Source: Bacillus velezensis
Lineage (GTDB): Bacteria > Bacillota > Bacilli > Bacillales > Bacillaceae
NCBI RefSeq assembly: GCF_001461825.1
Contig: NZ_LLZC01000019.1
Coordinates: 832,418 to 896,417 of the forward strand
Length of the DNA stretch: 64,000 nt
Reading direction: 5' to 3'
The notes under the pieces were generated by a model. The model had not been told where the DNA came from. It was given only the letters and a program-made list of their open reading frames with translations, and searched no databases. The number at the start of each line of letters is the position of its first letter. Positions within the stretch are counted from its first letter, which is position 1. This document shows positions 21,069 through 30,779 of the stretch, in pieces. The translations under genes and the position numbers were made by a program.

Positions 21069-22148
21069 ATGCTGAAGGAACTGTTTCTTAATTTGACGAT
21101 TTTAATTACATTTAATTATCTGTTCACCCTTCTTTTTAAAGAGTCGCTTTCGTATAAAGAAGACCGTCTGATGTTTCAATTACTGAAGGGGACGGTCTGC
21201 GGGCTTTTAGGGGTTTTTCTGATTGCTTTCGGTTTTTCTTACTCCGATTCCATCATTGATCTCAGAAATATCCCCATTATCATCGCCGCTCTTTACGGAG
21301 GCTGGGTGTCTACGGCAGCCGCCTTTGCGATTATCGTCGCAGGCCGTATCCTGATCAATTTCAATGCCAGCGCCATTTTTTCCATCGCCGCCGTCGGAGT
21401 TATTGCGATACTTTCTGCGGCCGTCCTCAGAGGAAAAAAGCCGGATCACAAAATGGCGTTCGTTATGCTGCTTTTTTCAAATGTTATTTTCACCCTGACA
21501 CTGCTGTTTCTTATGCCCGAACAGCCTGCCGGGGCCCTCGTTTATTATTGGCTCATTTCCGTCTTGGGCGGAATGCTGTCGCTGTATATTATTAAACACG
21601 AAGCCGATGCCCGCCTTTTGTTCAAGCAATACAAGTTTCAAGCGAATTATGATTTTCTGACGGGGATTTTTAATAAGAGAAAATTCGAGGAAGTCTCGCG
21701 CGTTCTGTACGATCGGGCGTCTCAATCCCCCTCGTCTCAGCTCGCGCTTATTTATTTGGATATTGATCAATTTAAGCAGATCAATGATCAATACGGCCAT
21801 TATGAAGGGGATCAAGTGCTGAAGGAACTGGGGGCGCGCCTGAGGTTCTTACTCAGCAGTTCTGATCCGTCAGCCCGCATCGGCGGGGAAGAATTTGCCG
21901 TGCTTATGCCCAATTGCACGTATACGAAAGGGCTTCACCTCGCAGAGGAAATCAGGCACACGATTGACGCGAACCCGATTCTGCTGACGAGCGGAGATAC
22001 AATTCCCGTGACCGTTTCCCTCGGCATCGCGCATTATCCGACAAATACATCGGATCCTCGGACATTGCCCCTGATCGCGGACCGGATGCTGTACAAAGCG
22101 AAAACATCAGGGCGCAATCAAGTGTGCAGCACTGAAAAAAAAGAATGA
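21069..22148 (+). CDS. dgcK: Membrane diguanylate cyclase DgcK (YhcK)
   Basis: Makes cyclic di-GMP from two GTP. Residues about 1-185 form a 5TM-5TMR_LYT-type membrane sensor; the GGDEF domain (about 205-355) carries an intact active-site GGEEF (SARIGGEEFAVLM). No RxxD inhibitory I-site is visible upstream of GGEEF. ATG 21069 behind AAGGGTGA gives 359 residues, the length I recall for B. subtilis YhcK; the longer frame from 21000 lacks an SD. Confidence 0.93.
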   Translation: MLKELFLNLTILITFNYLFTLLFKESLSYKEDRLMFQLLKGTVCGLLGVFLIAFGFSYSDSIIDLRNIPIIIAALYGGWVSTAAAFAIIVAGRILINFNASAIFSIAAVGVIAILSAAVLRGKKPDHKMAFVMLLFSNVIFTLTLLFLMPEQPAGALVYYWLISVLGGMLSLYIIKHEADARLLFKQYKFQANYDFLTGIFNKRKFEEVSRVLYDRASQSPSSQLALIYLDIDQFKQINDQYGHYEGDQVLKELGARLRFLLSSSDPSARIGGEEFAVLMPNCTYTKGLHLAEEIRHTIDANPILLTSGDTIPVTVSLGIAHYPTNTSDPRTLPLIADRMLYKAKTSGRNQVCSTEKKE

Positions 22149-22177
22149 TCGCCCGAAGCGGAAATCATTCTTTCTTT
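22137..22177. terminator. Bidirectional terminator dgcK/yhcJ
   Basis: AAAGAATGAT...ATCATTCTTT flanked by A- and T-runs, overlapping both gene ends. Confidence 0.85.
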
Positions 22178-22995
22178 TCAGTGAGAAAGCCGCCCGTCAG
22201 GAAAACGGGAATCAGGCTGCCCCTATATTCTTTTTCAATAAACGCCGCGGTATCATCTGATTGATACAAAGACAGGAGTTTTTGCATCCGTTCATCATCT
22301 TTATCCTCAGCTCTGACGGCGACCAGATGAATATACGCTTCCTTCATTTGCGCCGATCGGATCAGCGCGTCCTTCTCCGCATGAAATCCTGCTCTTTTCG
22401 CCTCGCTTTGACTGAGAACTGCTGCGTCAGCATGTTTCGCCGTCTGATATGCGTTCTTTTTTGTTTCCGTTTTTAAGGTCAGATGCTTCGGGTTGTCCTT
22501 GATCATATCAGTTGAACCCGTACCGGTGAATCCCTTTTTCAATGTCATCAGTCCGGCCTCCTGCATGAGAAAAAGCGCCCTGCCGAAGGCCGCCGCTTCA
22601 TCAGGCACGGCAATGACCGCTCCGTCCGGTATATCCTTCAGCCGTTTATGCTGCTTGGAATACACCCCCAGCGATACCGCATATGTCGTTCCTAAAGGAG
22701 CCAGCTTCTTTTTCACATGAGGCGGCAAAGATTGAAAATAAGAAACGGATTGAAACGCATTGGCGTCGAGATCCCCGCCGGCAAGCGCCAAATCGGCCTC
22801 GGCATAATCCGAAAACGTTACCAAAGAAAGCTGCAAACCTTCCTCACCGGCTTTTTTCGCGACAAACTCCCAGATCGATTGATCAGATTCATTGATTCCG
22901 ATAGTAATTGTCCGGTTCCCGTCAGGATAATGGCATGAAGTAAGTAACATGATCAAAATGAAAAGAAACAGACTGTTTATAAGCCGCAGGTTCAA
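22165..22995 (-). CDS. yhcJ: YhcJ, NlpA/MetQ-like substrate-binding lipoprotein
   Basis: 276-residue lipoprotein: signal peptide with lipobox LLTSC (Cys21), then a NlpA/MetQ-type periplasmic-binding fold (GGDLDANAFQS, YSKQHKRLKDIPDGA, IPDEAAAFGRAL-like blocks). The family binds methionine or related ligands for a MetNP transporter, but no ABC partners lie beside it, so it is an orphan binding protein. TTG start at 22995 behind GGGAG. A TTGACA/TATTGT-type promoter lies near 23045-23090 on the same strand. Confidence 0.85.
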   Translation of the reverse strand: MNLRLINSLFLFILIMLLTSCHYPDGNRTITIGINESDQSIWEFVAKKAGEEGLQLSLVTFSDYAEADLALAGGDLDANAFQSVSYFQSLPPHVKKKLAPLGTTYAVSLGVYSKQHKRLKDIPDGAVIAVPDEAAAFGRALFLMQEAGLMTLKKGFTGTGSTDMIKDNPKHLTLKTETKKNAYQTAKHADAAVLSQSEAKRAGFHAEKDALIRSAQMKEAYIHLVAVRAEDKDDERMQKLLSLYQSDDTAAFIEKEYRGSLIPVFLTGGFLTEKKE

Positions 22996-23223
22996 GTTGA
23001 CCTACTCCCTATCTATTTTTATGTACAGAGGCTGCACCATGGTATTCGGGCTCATGATTACATACAATACCGATTAAAAAAAGGGTTGTCAATTGCTTCC
23101 TTAAGAGGCTGCAAAGCGGTTTTTATCAGCTGAAAATGGGCTGTTCTAGTCTCAAATCAGATTTCCGTATCAGAGCGTTCCCCTCTTAAAACATGTTATT
23201 TCGAAAAAAGTTACATTTAGCAG

Positions 23224-23252
23224 TTGTTTTTTCTTCGAATTACTGGTAGAGT
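23224..23252 (+). promoter_or_regulatory. Probable cspB promoter and long 5' leader
   Basis: TTGTTT, 17-nt spacer, TAGAGT, giving an untranslated leader of about 118 nt before cspB, as usual for cold-shock genes. The rest of the 380-bp yhcJ-cspB gap holds nothing else I can name. Confidence 0.6.
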
Positions 23253-23329
23253 AAAGGTAATTATTTTTGTTCGAACTATCTTTAAGAAGAAAGTTTTGTA
23301 AGAGTTTTCGTCTTGGAAGTTTGTTTTAG

Positions 23330-23578
<249 letters not shown>

Positions 23579-23584
23579 ATTGTT

Positions 23585-23622
23585 TAAAAAACCTGCCGGT
23601 TTACGCCGGCAGGTTTTTTTCA
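23585..23622 (+). terminator. cspB terminator
   Basis: AAAACCTGCCGG tttac gcCGGCAGGTTTTTTT. Confidence 0.92.
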
Positions 23623-23629
23623 TCTAAAA

Positions 23630-23666
23630 CGAAAAGCTGTTTTGCAAAGGCAAAACAGCTTTTTTA
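23630..23666. terminator. Terminator of the yhcEFGHI cluster
   Basis: AAAAGCTGTTTTGC aaag GCAAAACAGCTTTTTT; symmetric, also usable from the plus strand. Confidence 0.85.
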
Positions 23667-23668
23667 TA

Positions 23669-24616
23669 TCAGGTGGCAATATCGCGTTTTAAGAAGACGC
23701 CGAATGCGAGCGCCAGAAAAATAACGAAGTAAATCACAAGCATCACAACCGAAAATGTCATCGTCATCCCCTCTACTAAAGGAGTCCCGTTCATATATTG
23801 CGACAAATCTGTGTTCGCAAATAAAATATATTTGGTCCATTCAAATTTCGCAGCAAGAAATACCGTCGCCGTGTTCCCCATAACCAATAGAAAAATAGAA
23901 AATCCGACCGCTAATGAGCTGTTCCGGAATACCGCAGACAGCATAAACGCCATCGTCGCAAGCATAAAAGCGGAGACAGATTCATAGACATATGTTTTAG
24001 CGAGGAAAGCGATGATATTTTGCTCAAAAACATGGCCGTCTTTGTATACGAGATGAACATCAGCCGCAGTATCTCCGCCTGTACCGAAAAAGACCAATCC
24101 CAACAGAGCGGAGCCGGCAAATAAAATCACAAGCATCAGCAGTCCGAACAGCAGCACCGTCATATATTTAGATAGCAAAATCTGAAAACGGCTGAGCGGA
24201 CGGATGGCCAGCAGTTTGATGGTTCCCCAGTTGAACTCATTCGCCACGATGCCTGCGGCAATGATAATCGTAAACAGCCCGGTCAAAACAGTCATCATCG
24301 AAGAATCAGCTACGTATGACCACACTGTGTACCCTGTATCCTCGGGGATGTTATGATCCATACGGTATTGATTTATCGCGACATTCTGTTTCAGGTTATC
24401 AATGAGCGTCTGGTTTCCGGTTTCCTTCATCTGCTGTTTCATTTCTTTGTTTTCAGCTTGGAGCTCCTGTTTCCAATTCGGATTGGCTTCGTTCGAGGTG
24501 AAATGGTTTGACAGAAGCGCAAAACCGATCATCGAAACGCCTAAAATTACAATCATAGCCCACGTGCCGACGCGGCTGAAAATTTTTATCCATTCATTAT
24601 AGATCAGCTTAAACAT
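23669..24616 (-). CDS. yhcI: YhcI, ABC-2 type permease
   Basis: 315-residue membrane protein with six predicted segments and a large extracytoplasmic loop (about 40-110); the ANEFNWGTIKLLAIRPLSR stretch is typical of ABC-2 (CcmB/NatB-like) exporters. Last gene of the yhcE-I cluster; overlaps the yhcH end by 8 bp and should pair with the YhcH ATPase. Substrate unknown; bacitracin- or peptide-type export is only a guess from the family. Confidence 0.9.
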   Translation of the reverse strand: MFKLIYNEWIKIFSRVGTWAMIVILGVSMIGFALLSNHFTSNEANPNWKQELQAENKEMKQQMKETGNQTLIDNLKQNVAINQYRMDHNIPEDTGYTVWSYVADSSMMTVLTGLFTIIIAAGIVANEFNWGTIKLLAIRPLSRFQILLSKYMTVLLFGLLMLVILFAGSALLGLVFFGTGGDTAADVHLVYKDGHVFEQNIIAFLAKTYVYESVSAFMLATMAFMLSAVFRNSSLAVGFSIFLLVMGNTATVFLAAKFEWTKYILFANTDLSQYMNGTPLVEGMTMTFSVVMLVIYFVIFLALAFGVFLKRDIAT

Positions 24617-25526
24617 ATTGAACCTCCTCTTTCGTCCCGCCGGTAATCTCCAAGAAACGGTCTTCCAAAGATTTTGTCATGATTTTCACTTCATATAAGC
24701 GGATGTTTTCACGGACGAGCAGAGATATCACATCAGGCACTTCCTGTTTTGACAGCTTGATCTCAATACCGTTTGTCTTCTTCACACAATCAAACTGACT
24801 CAGAACGGCAAGAGCCTCTTCTCTTTGTTCAATATGGAAGAAGTATGTATCTTTATCCTCTTTTCCTTCATCCCTTACTTTTTGAATATCGACAAGCTCC
24901 CCTTTTTGCAGAATGCCGATTCGGTCGCACATTAACTCCATTTCTGACAGCAGATGGCTAGAGACGATGACAGCCATTCCTTTTTCACGTGTCAGCTTTT
25001 TCAGATGGTCCCTGATTTCCCTGATGCCCGCGGGATCAAGGCCGTTTGTCGGTTCATCCAGAATCAGCACCTTAGGATTATGCAGCAGGCTTTGGGCGAG
25101 GCCGAGACGCTGTCTCATTCCGAGAGAGTAGGTTTTTACTTTGTCATGTATTCTGTCCTGCAACCCGACGAGCTCGATGACCTCATCTATTTTTTCTTTC
25201 GTAACGCCTTTTACCATCCTTGCGTACTGCTGTAAATTTTTATAACCGCTCAGGAATTTGTACAGCTCCGGGTTTTCCACGATGGCTCCGACGTGCCTGA
25301 CCGCTTTTGCATAGTTTTTCGTAATGGATTCCCCGCAGATTACGATGTCTCCCTGAGACAGTTTCATTAATCCGACCATCATTCTGATCGTAGTGGTTTT
25401 CCCCGCTCCGTTCGGCCCTAAAAATCCAAACACTTCGCCCGCCCGGACGGAGAAGCTCAGATCATGAATAATCGTTCGTCCTTTTATCGTTTTCTTTACC
25501 TGTTGCAGTTCTAATACCGTTTCCAA
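24609..25526 (-). CDS. yhcH: YhcH, ABC transporter ATP-binding protein
   Basis: 305-residue DRA/BcrA-type ATPase: Walker A GPNGAGKTT, signature YSLGMRQRLGLA, Walker B VLILDEPTNGLD and H-loop SSHLL, with a C-terminal extension (about 215-300) as in antibiotic-exporting ABC-2 systems. Directly follows yhcG and overlaps yhcI, its likely permease partner. Confidence 0.92.
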   Translation of the reverse strand: METVLELQQVKKTIKGRTIIHDLSFSVRAGEVFGFLGPNGAGKTTTIRMMVGLMKLSQGDIVICGESITKNYAKAVRHVGAIVENPELYKFLSGYKNLQQYARMVKGVTKEKIDEVIELVGLQDRIHDKVKTYSLGMRQRLGLAQSLLHNPKVLILDEPTNGLDPAGIREIRDHLKKLTREKGMAVIVSSHLLSEMELMCDRIGILQKGELVDIQKVRDEGKEDKDTYFFHIEQREEALAVLSQFDCVKKTNGIEIKLSKQEVPDVISLLVRENIRLYEVKIMTKSLEDRFLEITGGTKEEVQYV

Positions 25527-26243
25527 TTAGAATCCCCCTTCTATTTCGTGCGCCTGCATGACGCTTCTGTACCATTGCAGCACGGACATTCCTTCCTGTT
25601 CCCGGATTTCTTCGACCTCGCGCCGTTCAGCGATTTTCCCTTTTATGAAAACCATCACTTCGTCTAACAGCGTCTCAATCTCGCCGATCTCATGCGTGGC
25701 AATGACGACGATCTGGCTGCCAAAATCAATATAAGATACGAGACTGTTGACAATCGACTCTCTGACCGCCGGATCAAGACCTGAAAACGGCTCATCCAGC
25801 AGAATGACGGATGCTTTTCTCGACAGGGCCAAAACGATTTTCAGCCTGCCCCGGCTGCCTTTGGACAGCTCTTTTATCTTCTGCTTCGCTGAAAGATTCA
25901 TTTCCGTTAATAGGTTATGTGCTTTTTCCAGCTGAAAATCCGGGAATTGCGAATGATAAAATGTGAGCATATCACCGACGGTCGTCCGAGCGGAAAACAT
26001 ATCATGTTCGGTTAAATAAGCCGTACGAAACAGCATGTTCCTGCTTACTGCGCAGTCTCCGATCCGGACGGCGCCCGATGTCGGGAACGCAAGCCCCGCA
26101 AGCATTTTAAGCGTTGTTGATTTTCCGCTTCCGTTCGGCCCTAAAATTCCGTAGATTTTACCCGGAGACAATGAAAATGATACATCGCTGACCGCGAGCC
26201 TGCGGCCGTATTTTTTTGTTACGCGTTCAAAATCAAGATTCAT
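25527..26243 (-). CDS. yhcG: YhcG, second ABC ATP-binding protein of the cluster
   Basis: 238-residue ATPase: Walker [10 protein letters not shown], signature [11 protein letters not shown], Walker [14 protein letters not shown]-loop ATHEIGE. ATG 26243 lies inside the last codons of yhcF (11-bp overlap) and GGGGGAAG supplies the SD; the longer frame to 26261 is less likely. Probably works with the membrane protein YhcE. Resembles the YtrB/YtrE class of GntR-controlled transporters. Confidence 0.9.
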   Translation of the reverse strand: MNLDFERVTKKYGRRLAVSDVSFSLSPGKIYGILGPNGSGKSTTLKMLAGLAFPTSGAVRIGDCAVSRNMLFRTAYLTEHDMFSARTTVGDMLTFYHSQFPDFQLEKAHNLLTEMNLSAKQKIKELSKGSRGRLKIVLALSRKASVILLDEPFSGLDPAVRESIVNSLVSYIDFGSQIVVIATHEIGEIETLLDEVMVFIKGKIAERREVEEIREQEGMSVLQWYRSVMQAHEIEGGF

Positions 26244-26613
26244 CGTTTGCTTCCCCCGCATATCGTTTGATCCCGTCGAGCATTTCCTCAGGAGATAACC
26301 CCAGCTCCGCCATTTCCTGAATAAAGCGTTTGAAAACGTCTTTTGTCAGCCTGTCTTTCAGCTCCGCTTTCAGATCGGATCTTTCCGCTATAAAGGTTCC
26401 CTGTCCTCTTCTCGTCTCCACGATCCCCAGCCTTTCCATTTCACTGTACGTTCTTTGTATCGTGTTCGGATTCACTTTCATCTGTACGGCCATCTCCCTT
26501 ACGGACGGCAGTTTGTCCCCCGGTGAAAGCTCACTTCGGATCAGCCGGTAATATACACGATCGGCAATCTGCAGATAAATCGGCTTGGATGACTGAAATT
26601 CATTCTCCATCAT
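26233..26613 (-). CDS. yhcF: YhcF, YtrA-type GntR regulator
   Basis: 126-residue repressor: N-terminal winged helix (about 10-75, with [26 protein letters not shown]) and a short C-terminal helix pair rather than a ligand domain, the YtrA subfamily. It sits inside the ABC cluster it presumably controls, between yhcE (TAATG overlap) and yhcG. Confidence 0.92.
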   Translation of the reverse strand: MMENEFQSSKPIYLQIADRVYYRLIRSELSPGDKLPSVREMAVQMKVNPNTIQRTYSEMERLGIVETRRGQGTFIAERSDLKAELKDRLTKDVFKRFIQEMAELGLSPEEMLDGIKRYAGEANDES

Positions 26614-27380
26614 TACACCTCAACCTTTCGATTCAGCAGCATAGAGGCCAGCGCAAGACAGAGCGCCGTAAGCACGATCACTGCCAGGAAGCTGAAAAGC
26701 GAAATGTGGACGGCTTTCAGCTCCATCGTCCATCCGGTCAATTTTGTATAATGAAAATGAAAATTCGCATACACTTTTACCGGCCATAAATCATGTTGAG
26801 ATGAAGTGAAAGGCGTAATGATTTTATCGTCAATATAGGTCCAGACAAACGCAAGCACGATGCAGATCACCCAACGGAGTACGGGAACATGTTTTAATGA
26901 GTGAAAAACAGTCCAAAATACGGCCACGATCACAGATAAGTACGCTGAACTGATCAGCAGGTAAGCATTCAGTCCGGTTAATGTGCCGGCCAGGGGAATG
27001 GTGTGTTCCAGCGCTCCTTTTGCAGAAAGCATCCGGTACATCCAAATGCCGTAACCGGTCAGCGCCAGCTGCCCGATCAACTGATACAGCAGCGAGGCCG
27101 TCAGCTTGGAAGCCAGCAGATAAAATCCTCCATTCGGATTGTAAAGCCACAGCTGGTTTTTTCCTTCTTTATGAAGGTGATAGTACATAAAAAGCGGCGC
27201 TACAAGAAATTGAAAAAACCCCATTGCCGCAAAAAAGCCGAAAATGACGAGCGGTTCTTTCTGACGGGCAGCGATGACGTGGGCTGCAAGCGCCCAGCAA
27301 ATCATGCCGCAAAGCCACACCGCGAGCCAAATCCATGAAACCTTCGCATCTTTTTTCAGCAAACCTAAAAACGATGTCAT
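26613..27380 (-). CDS. yhcE: YhcE, multi-spanning membrane protein of the ABC cluster
   Basis: 255 residues, about six hydrophobic segments, no enzymatic motif. Start ATG 27380 follows GGAGAG at 7 nt; the frame is open to 27419 without an SD. As first gene of yhcEFGHI it is likely the permease partner of YhcG. Resembles the membrane subunits of YtrC/YtrD-like transporters in layout only. Confidence 0.85.
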   Translation of the reverse strand: MTSFLGLLKKDAKVSWIWLAVWLCGMICWALAAHVIAARQKEPLVIFGFFAAMGFFQFLVAPLFMYYHLHKEGKNQLWLYNPNGGFYLLASKLTASLLYQLIGQLALTGYGIWMYRMLSAKGALEHTIPLAGTLTGLNAYLLISSAYLSVIVAVFWTVFHSLKHVPVLRWVICIVLAFVWTYIDDKIITPFTSSQHDLWPVKVYANFHFHYTKLTGWTMELKAVHISLFSFLAVIVLTALCLALASMLLNRKVEV

Positions 27381-27454
27381 TCTTGCTCTCTCCATTCGGA
27401 TCAAGTGTATGAGTAACATAGTACACTAGATCATCACGTATTACAATATCTTCA

Positions 27455-27498
27455 ATAAAAAAAAGACAAATCCGCTCTTACGCAGATTTGCCTTTTCA
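27455..27498 (-). terminator. Terminator of the yhbI-yhcC cluster
   Basis: Minus strand AAAGGCAAATCTGC gtaaga GCGGATTTGTCTTT with T-run. Confidence 0.85.
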
Positions 27499-27499
27499 A

Positions 27500-27871
27500 T
27501 TACTTCTTTTTGTTTTTTAAGGAGAGCAGCGCATCACGATAGCTGCTATCCTGCATTTTGCCGCCGCTATCAGGATCGTTTGTTTCCCGATCCGTCTCAG
27601 AAGTCTTAAACTTCTGAAGCGCCTGACGGTACACATCATCGCCCATTGTATTCTTTTTCTCACGGGGAGATTCAGATTTCACAACGACGGGAGCATGCTC
27701 GGCTGAGCGCTCCTCGGCCGGATCATGCTTTTCCGGCTGTTCGGCTGTAGTGCCGATCGCTTCTCTCTTTTCTTCTTTGACATCCTGTCCTGCAGAAGTG
27801 CTGCGGACATTGAATGTGATAAGAAGTGCAATCACAATGACAGCAGCAATAACCGCTATAATAATGGCCAT
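27500..27871 (-). CDS. yhcC: YhcC, small membrane-anchored protein
   Basis: 123 residues: one N-terminal membrane segment (2-20), then a highly charged region rich in Glu and Lys and a conserved pair of similar short motifs (VYRQALQKFK and SYRDALLSLKN). No known function. Lies 12 bp after yhcB. Confidence 0.85.
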   Translation of the reverse strand: MAIIIAVIAAVIVIALLITFNVRSTSAGQDVKEEKREAIGTTAEQPEKHDPAEERSAEHAPVVVKSESPREKKNTMGDDVYRQALQKFKTSETDRETNDPDSGGKMQDSSYRDALLSLKNKKK

Positions 27872-27883
27872 ATAACCCTCTCC

Positions 27884-28417
27884 TTACTGTCGTCCGGCAG
27901 TTAGATTACCTGTGACTTGGCTGACACGTCTGCCAAGCGCACGGCCTAATTGAAGGCCTTCTTCCGTCATCAGCACATCGCTGTCAACCGGGCATGTGAC
28001 GCCTGCGCCGTAGTAAGAGCCGTACAGCGCGTTTTCAGGAACGTTGCCGGGAAGTCCGACAACAATCATGCCTTGGTGAAACATAGGAGTGATCAGATTG
28101 TGCATTGTCATTTCTAATCCGCCATGTGTTGTCGCCGTCGTACAGAATACGGCGCCGACTTTATCAATCAGCTCGCCTTCAGCCCACAGATAGCCGAGTC
28201 TGTCGATCCACGCTTTTAAGCCTGAACTGATGGTGCCAAAGTGTCCCGGACATCCCCAGATAATGGCATCCATGTCTTTCAGCTTGCGGATGTCTGCTTG
28301 ATCGACATGGTCTATCAGGACTTCAGCCTCAGCGTTTTCTCGTGCTCCTTCGGCAATGGCTTCAGCAAGGTGTTTTGTGTGTTCGCCTTCACTATCGTAC
28401 ACTACGTAAATTTTCAT
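27884..28417 (-). CDS. yhcB: YhcB, WrbA-like flavodoxin-fold NAD(P)H:quinone reductase
   Basis: 177-residue flavodoxin-fold enzyme of the WrbA family, reducing quinones by two electrons with FMN. FMN contacts are seen in the first loop ([16 protein letters not shown]), the [10 protein letters not shown] segment and [10 protein letters not shown]. Follows the efflux pump gene yhcA by 24 bp, so it may join a response to quinone-like toxins. SD GGGAGG. Confidence 0.92.
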   Translation of the reverse strand: MKIYVVYDSEGEHTKHLAEAIAEGARENAEAEVLIDHVDQADIRKLKDMDAIIWGCPGHFGTISSGLKAWIDRLGYLWAEGELIDKVGAVFCTTATTHGGLEMTMHNLITPMFHQGMIVVGLPGNVPENALYGSYYGAGVTCPVDSDVLMTEEGLQLGRALGRRVSQVTGNLTAGRQ

Positions 28418-28441
28418 TCAGGAAACCTCCCATTCAGATGA

Positions 28442-30037
28442 TTAAGATTCCTTCACTTCTTTAGGGGCCGGAAGCAATGACAGCTCCTCTTTTTTCTTCG
28501 CCCGCTGTTTGTCTTTCCGTACGTCACGCAAGAACAGGCTCAGGACTACGCCGATAACCGCAAAGATCGTCGCCCACATAAACGCGTCATTAATCCCCAT
28601 AACGTTGGAATTAAGTGAAGCTGTTTTGTAGAGATATGAATAAACGGTTTGTTTCGCCGCATCAAGCGACATGTTCATGTTGACCATTAAATTCGAAACC
28701 GCGCTTTGGAACGACTGCATGAAGCTTGGATCAGCCGTGCTCGTTTTATCCGCAATCTGCGAATAGTGCATTGTCGTACGGTTCGTATAAATCGTTGTGA
28801 TCAAACTTGTTCCGATTGAACCGCTGATCTGGCGGAGCGTGTTGCTCATCGCCGTGCCGTGGCTGTTCAACCGTGCCGGAAGCTGGTTCATTCCGGCTGT
28901 CATAACAGGCATCATTAACAGTGACATACCGAATGCGCGGATGGCATAGACAAGCATAATGTGCGTGTAAGGTGTGTCAATTGTCAATTTTGTGTACTGG
29001 AATGTCGTTGCGACCGTGATGACCAGCCCGATAATCGCAAGCGGTCTCGGACCGATTTTGTCAAACAGAATACCGGAAATCGGCGACATGATCAGCATGA
29101 CAATCGCGCCCGGCAATAGCAAGAGACCCGATTGCAGCGCCGTAAAGCCGACTAAGTTCTGCAGGTAAATCGGAAGCAGGAACATTCCTGTGTAAAGCGC
29201 AACGGTAATAATGATGTTAATCACACTGGAAAGTGAGAAAATATCATATTTAAATACCCGGAAGTCGAGCATCGGTTTTTCAGAGCGCAATTGCTGAATG
29301 ACAAACGCGGCAATCGCGATGACACCGACGATGACGGTAGACAGCACGATCGGATCTCCCCAGCCGTCGCTGCCCGCTTCACTGACTCCGTAAAGCAATG
29401 AGGCAAATCCGACAATGGATAGAATCGCACCCAAGCTGTCGAGTTTGATTTTTTGCGGTTCCACCAAGTTCTTAAAGAGGAAAAACGCTATGATAATAAC
29501 GATTGCCCCGATCGGAACAAGGCCGTAGAACATAATGCGCCATGTGTAATGCTCGATGATCCAGCCGGAAAGAGTCGGTCCGACCGCCGGAGCAAACATC
29601 ATCGCAAGACCGAAAATCCCCATTCCTTTCCCCCTGCTTTCAGGCGGGAAGATAAGCAGAATGGTTGTCATGACCAGCGGCTGCAGGATACCGCCGCCGA
29701 CCGCCTGAATTAACCGGCCGATCAGCATGGTTGAGAAGTTAGGCGCGATTCCGCAGACTAACGTTCCCGCTGTAAAACAGAACATGGCTACGAGAAAGAG
29801 GCTTCTCTGTCCGAACCGGGTAATTAAGAACGCAGATAACGGAATCAAAACACCGTTGACCAGCATGTATCCGGTCGTAAGCCACTGAATCGTCGTCGCA
29901 CTCACACCGAACTCGGTCATTAAGTGCGGCATCGCCACGTTAAGAAGCGTTTGGTTCAAGATCGCCAGGAATAACCCGGCCATAAGCACAATAAGCAATG
30001 TTTTAGGACTTTTTACTTGATTATCTGATTTAGCCAC
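28442..30037 (-). CDS. yhcA: YhcA, EmrB/QacA-type 14-TMS drug efflux pump
   Basis: 531-residue MFS transporter of the DHA2 family with about 14 membrane segments. Motif A-like (LITRFGQRSLF) and motif C (GLAMMFAPAVGPTLSGWI) identify a drug/proton antiporter. GTG start at 30037 behind GGGAGG. Paired with the EmrA-like adaptor YhbJ and MarR regulator YhbI just upstream. Confidence 0.93.
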   Translation of the reverse strand: MAKSDNQVKSPKTLLIVLMAGLFLAILNQTLLNVAMPHLMTEFGVSATTIQWLTTGYMLVNGVLIPLSAFLITRFGQRSLFLVAMFCFTAGTLVCGIAPNFSTMLIGRLIQAVGGGILQPLVMTTILLIFPPESRGKGMGIFGLAMMFAPAVGPTLSGWIIEHYTWRIMFYGLVPIGAIVIIIAFFLFKNLVEPQKIKLDSLGAILSIVGFASLLYGVSEAGSDGWGDPIVLSTVIVGVIAIAAFVIQQLRSEKPMLDFRVFKYDIFSLSSVINIIITVALYTGMFLLPIYLQNLVGFTALQSGLLLLPGAIVMLIMSPISGILFDKIGPRPLAIIGLVITVATTFQYTKLTIDTPYTHIMLVYAIRAFGMSLLMMPVMTAGMNQLPARLNSHGTAMSNTLRQISGSIGTSLITTIYTNRTTMHYSQIADKTSTADPSFMQSFQSAVSNLMVNMNMSLDAAKQTVYSYLYKTASLNSNVMGINDAFMWATIFAVIGVVLSLFLRDVRKDKQRAKKKEELSLLPAPKEVKES

Positions 30038-30077
30038 CTAAGACAACCTCCCTTCATGGTTTGATGACTGATCTGTA

Positions 30078-30710
30078 TTATTCAGAGATTTTTACAGATG
30101 CGTTCATACCAGGAAGCACCTTGTCAGATGGGTTGCTGAGTGAAATTTTAACAGGAACTTTTTGCGTTACTTTTGTGTAGTTGCCGCTTGAGTTTGAAGA
30201 AGGCAGCATATCAAATGTTGAATTTGTCGCATAACCGATTTCTTCTACTGTTCCGTCAAATGTTGTATTAGGGTCTCCGTCAACAATTACGTCTACTTTG
30301 TTTCCTACTTCAATGTCTCTGATGTCTGTTTCTTTAATGTTTGCAGTGATGTAAAGGTGTTTCATGTCAATTTCTTGGGCAATTGTCGTACCGGCTTGCA
30401 CCATTTGGCCGTTTTTCACTTCGTTTTTCACGATTGTTCCATCCATGATGGCTTTTACGTCAGCATTTTGCTGTCCTTTGATTTTTGCAACAACGTCGTT
30501 TTTGCTTACTTCTTTCCCCTCATCAAGGTTCCAGTCAGTTACTTTACCCGCAGCAGGAGCTGTGATAGCAGCCATGTCGCCGGCAACTTTTGCTTCATCG
30601 GTTTTTACATAGTGTGTGCTTTGATAATAGTAGTAAGCACCTCCGCCTATAATTGCAAGAACAACAATCAAACCGATAATGTTGGTCAGAATTAAACGTC
30701 CTCTGTTCAT
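30078..30710 (-). CDS. yhbJ: YhbJ, EmrA/HlyD-type membrane fusion protein
   Basis: 210 residues from ATG 30710 (AAAGGAG, 8 nt); the frame to 30743 has no better start. One N-terminal membrane segment (about 6-27), a biotinyl-lipoyl-like half (TAPAAGKVTDWNLDEGKEV) and a beta-barrel (NIKETDIRDIEVGNKVDVIVDG). The coiled coil seen in Gram-negative EmrA is absent, normal for Firmicutes. Adaptor for YhcA. Confidence 0.93.
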   Translation of the reverse strand: MNRGRLILTNIIGLIVVLAIIGGGAYYYYQSTHYVKTDEAKVAGDMAAITAPAAGKVTDWNLDEGKEVSKNDVVAKIKGQQNADVKAIMDGTIVKNEVKNGQMVQAGTTIAQEIDMKHLYITANIKETDIRDIEVGNKVDVIVDGDPNTTFDGTVEEIGYATNSTFDMLPSSNSSGNYTKVTQKVPVKISLSNPSDKVLPGMNASVKISE

Positions 30711-30779
30711 TTTGTTTTCTCCTTTCGTTTCTTCCTCTATCATTTTGTGGAATGATGATAAAAATATGTGGGGATTTTT

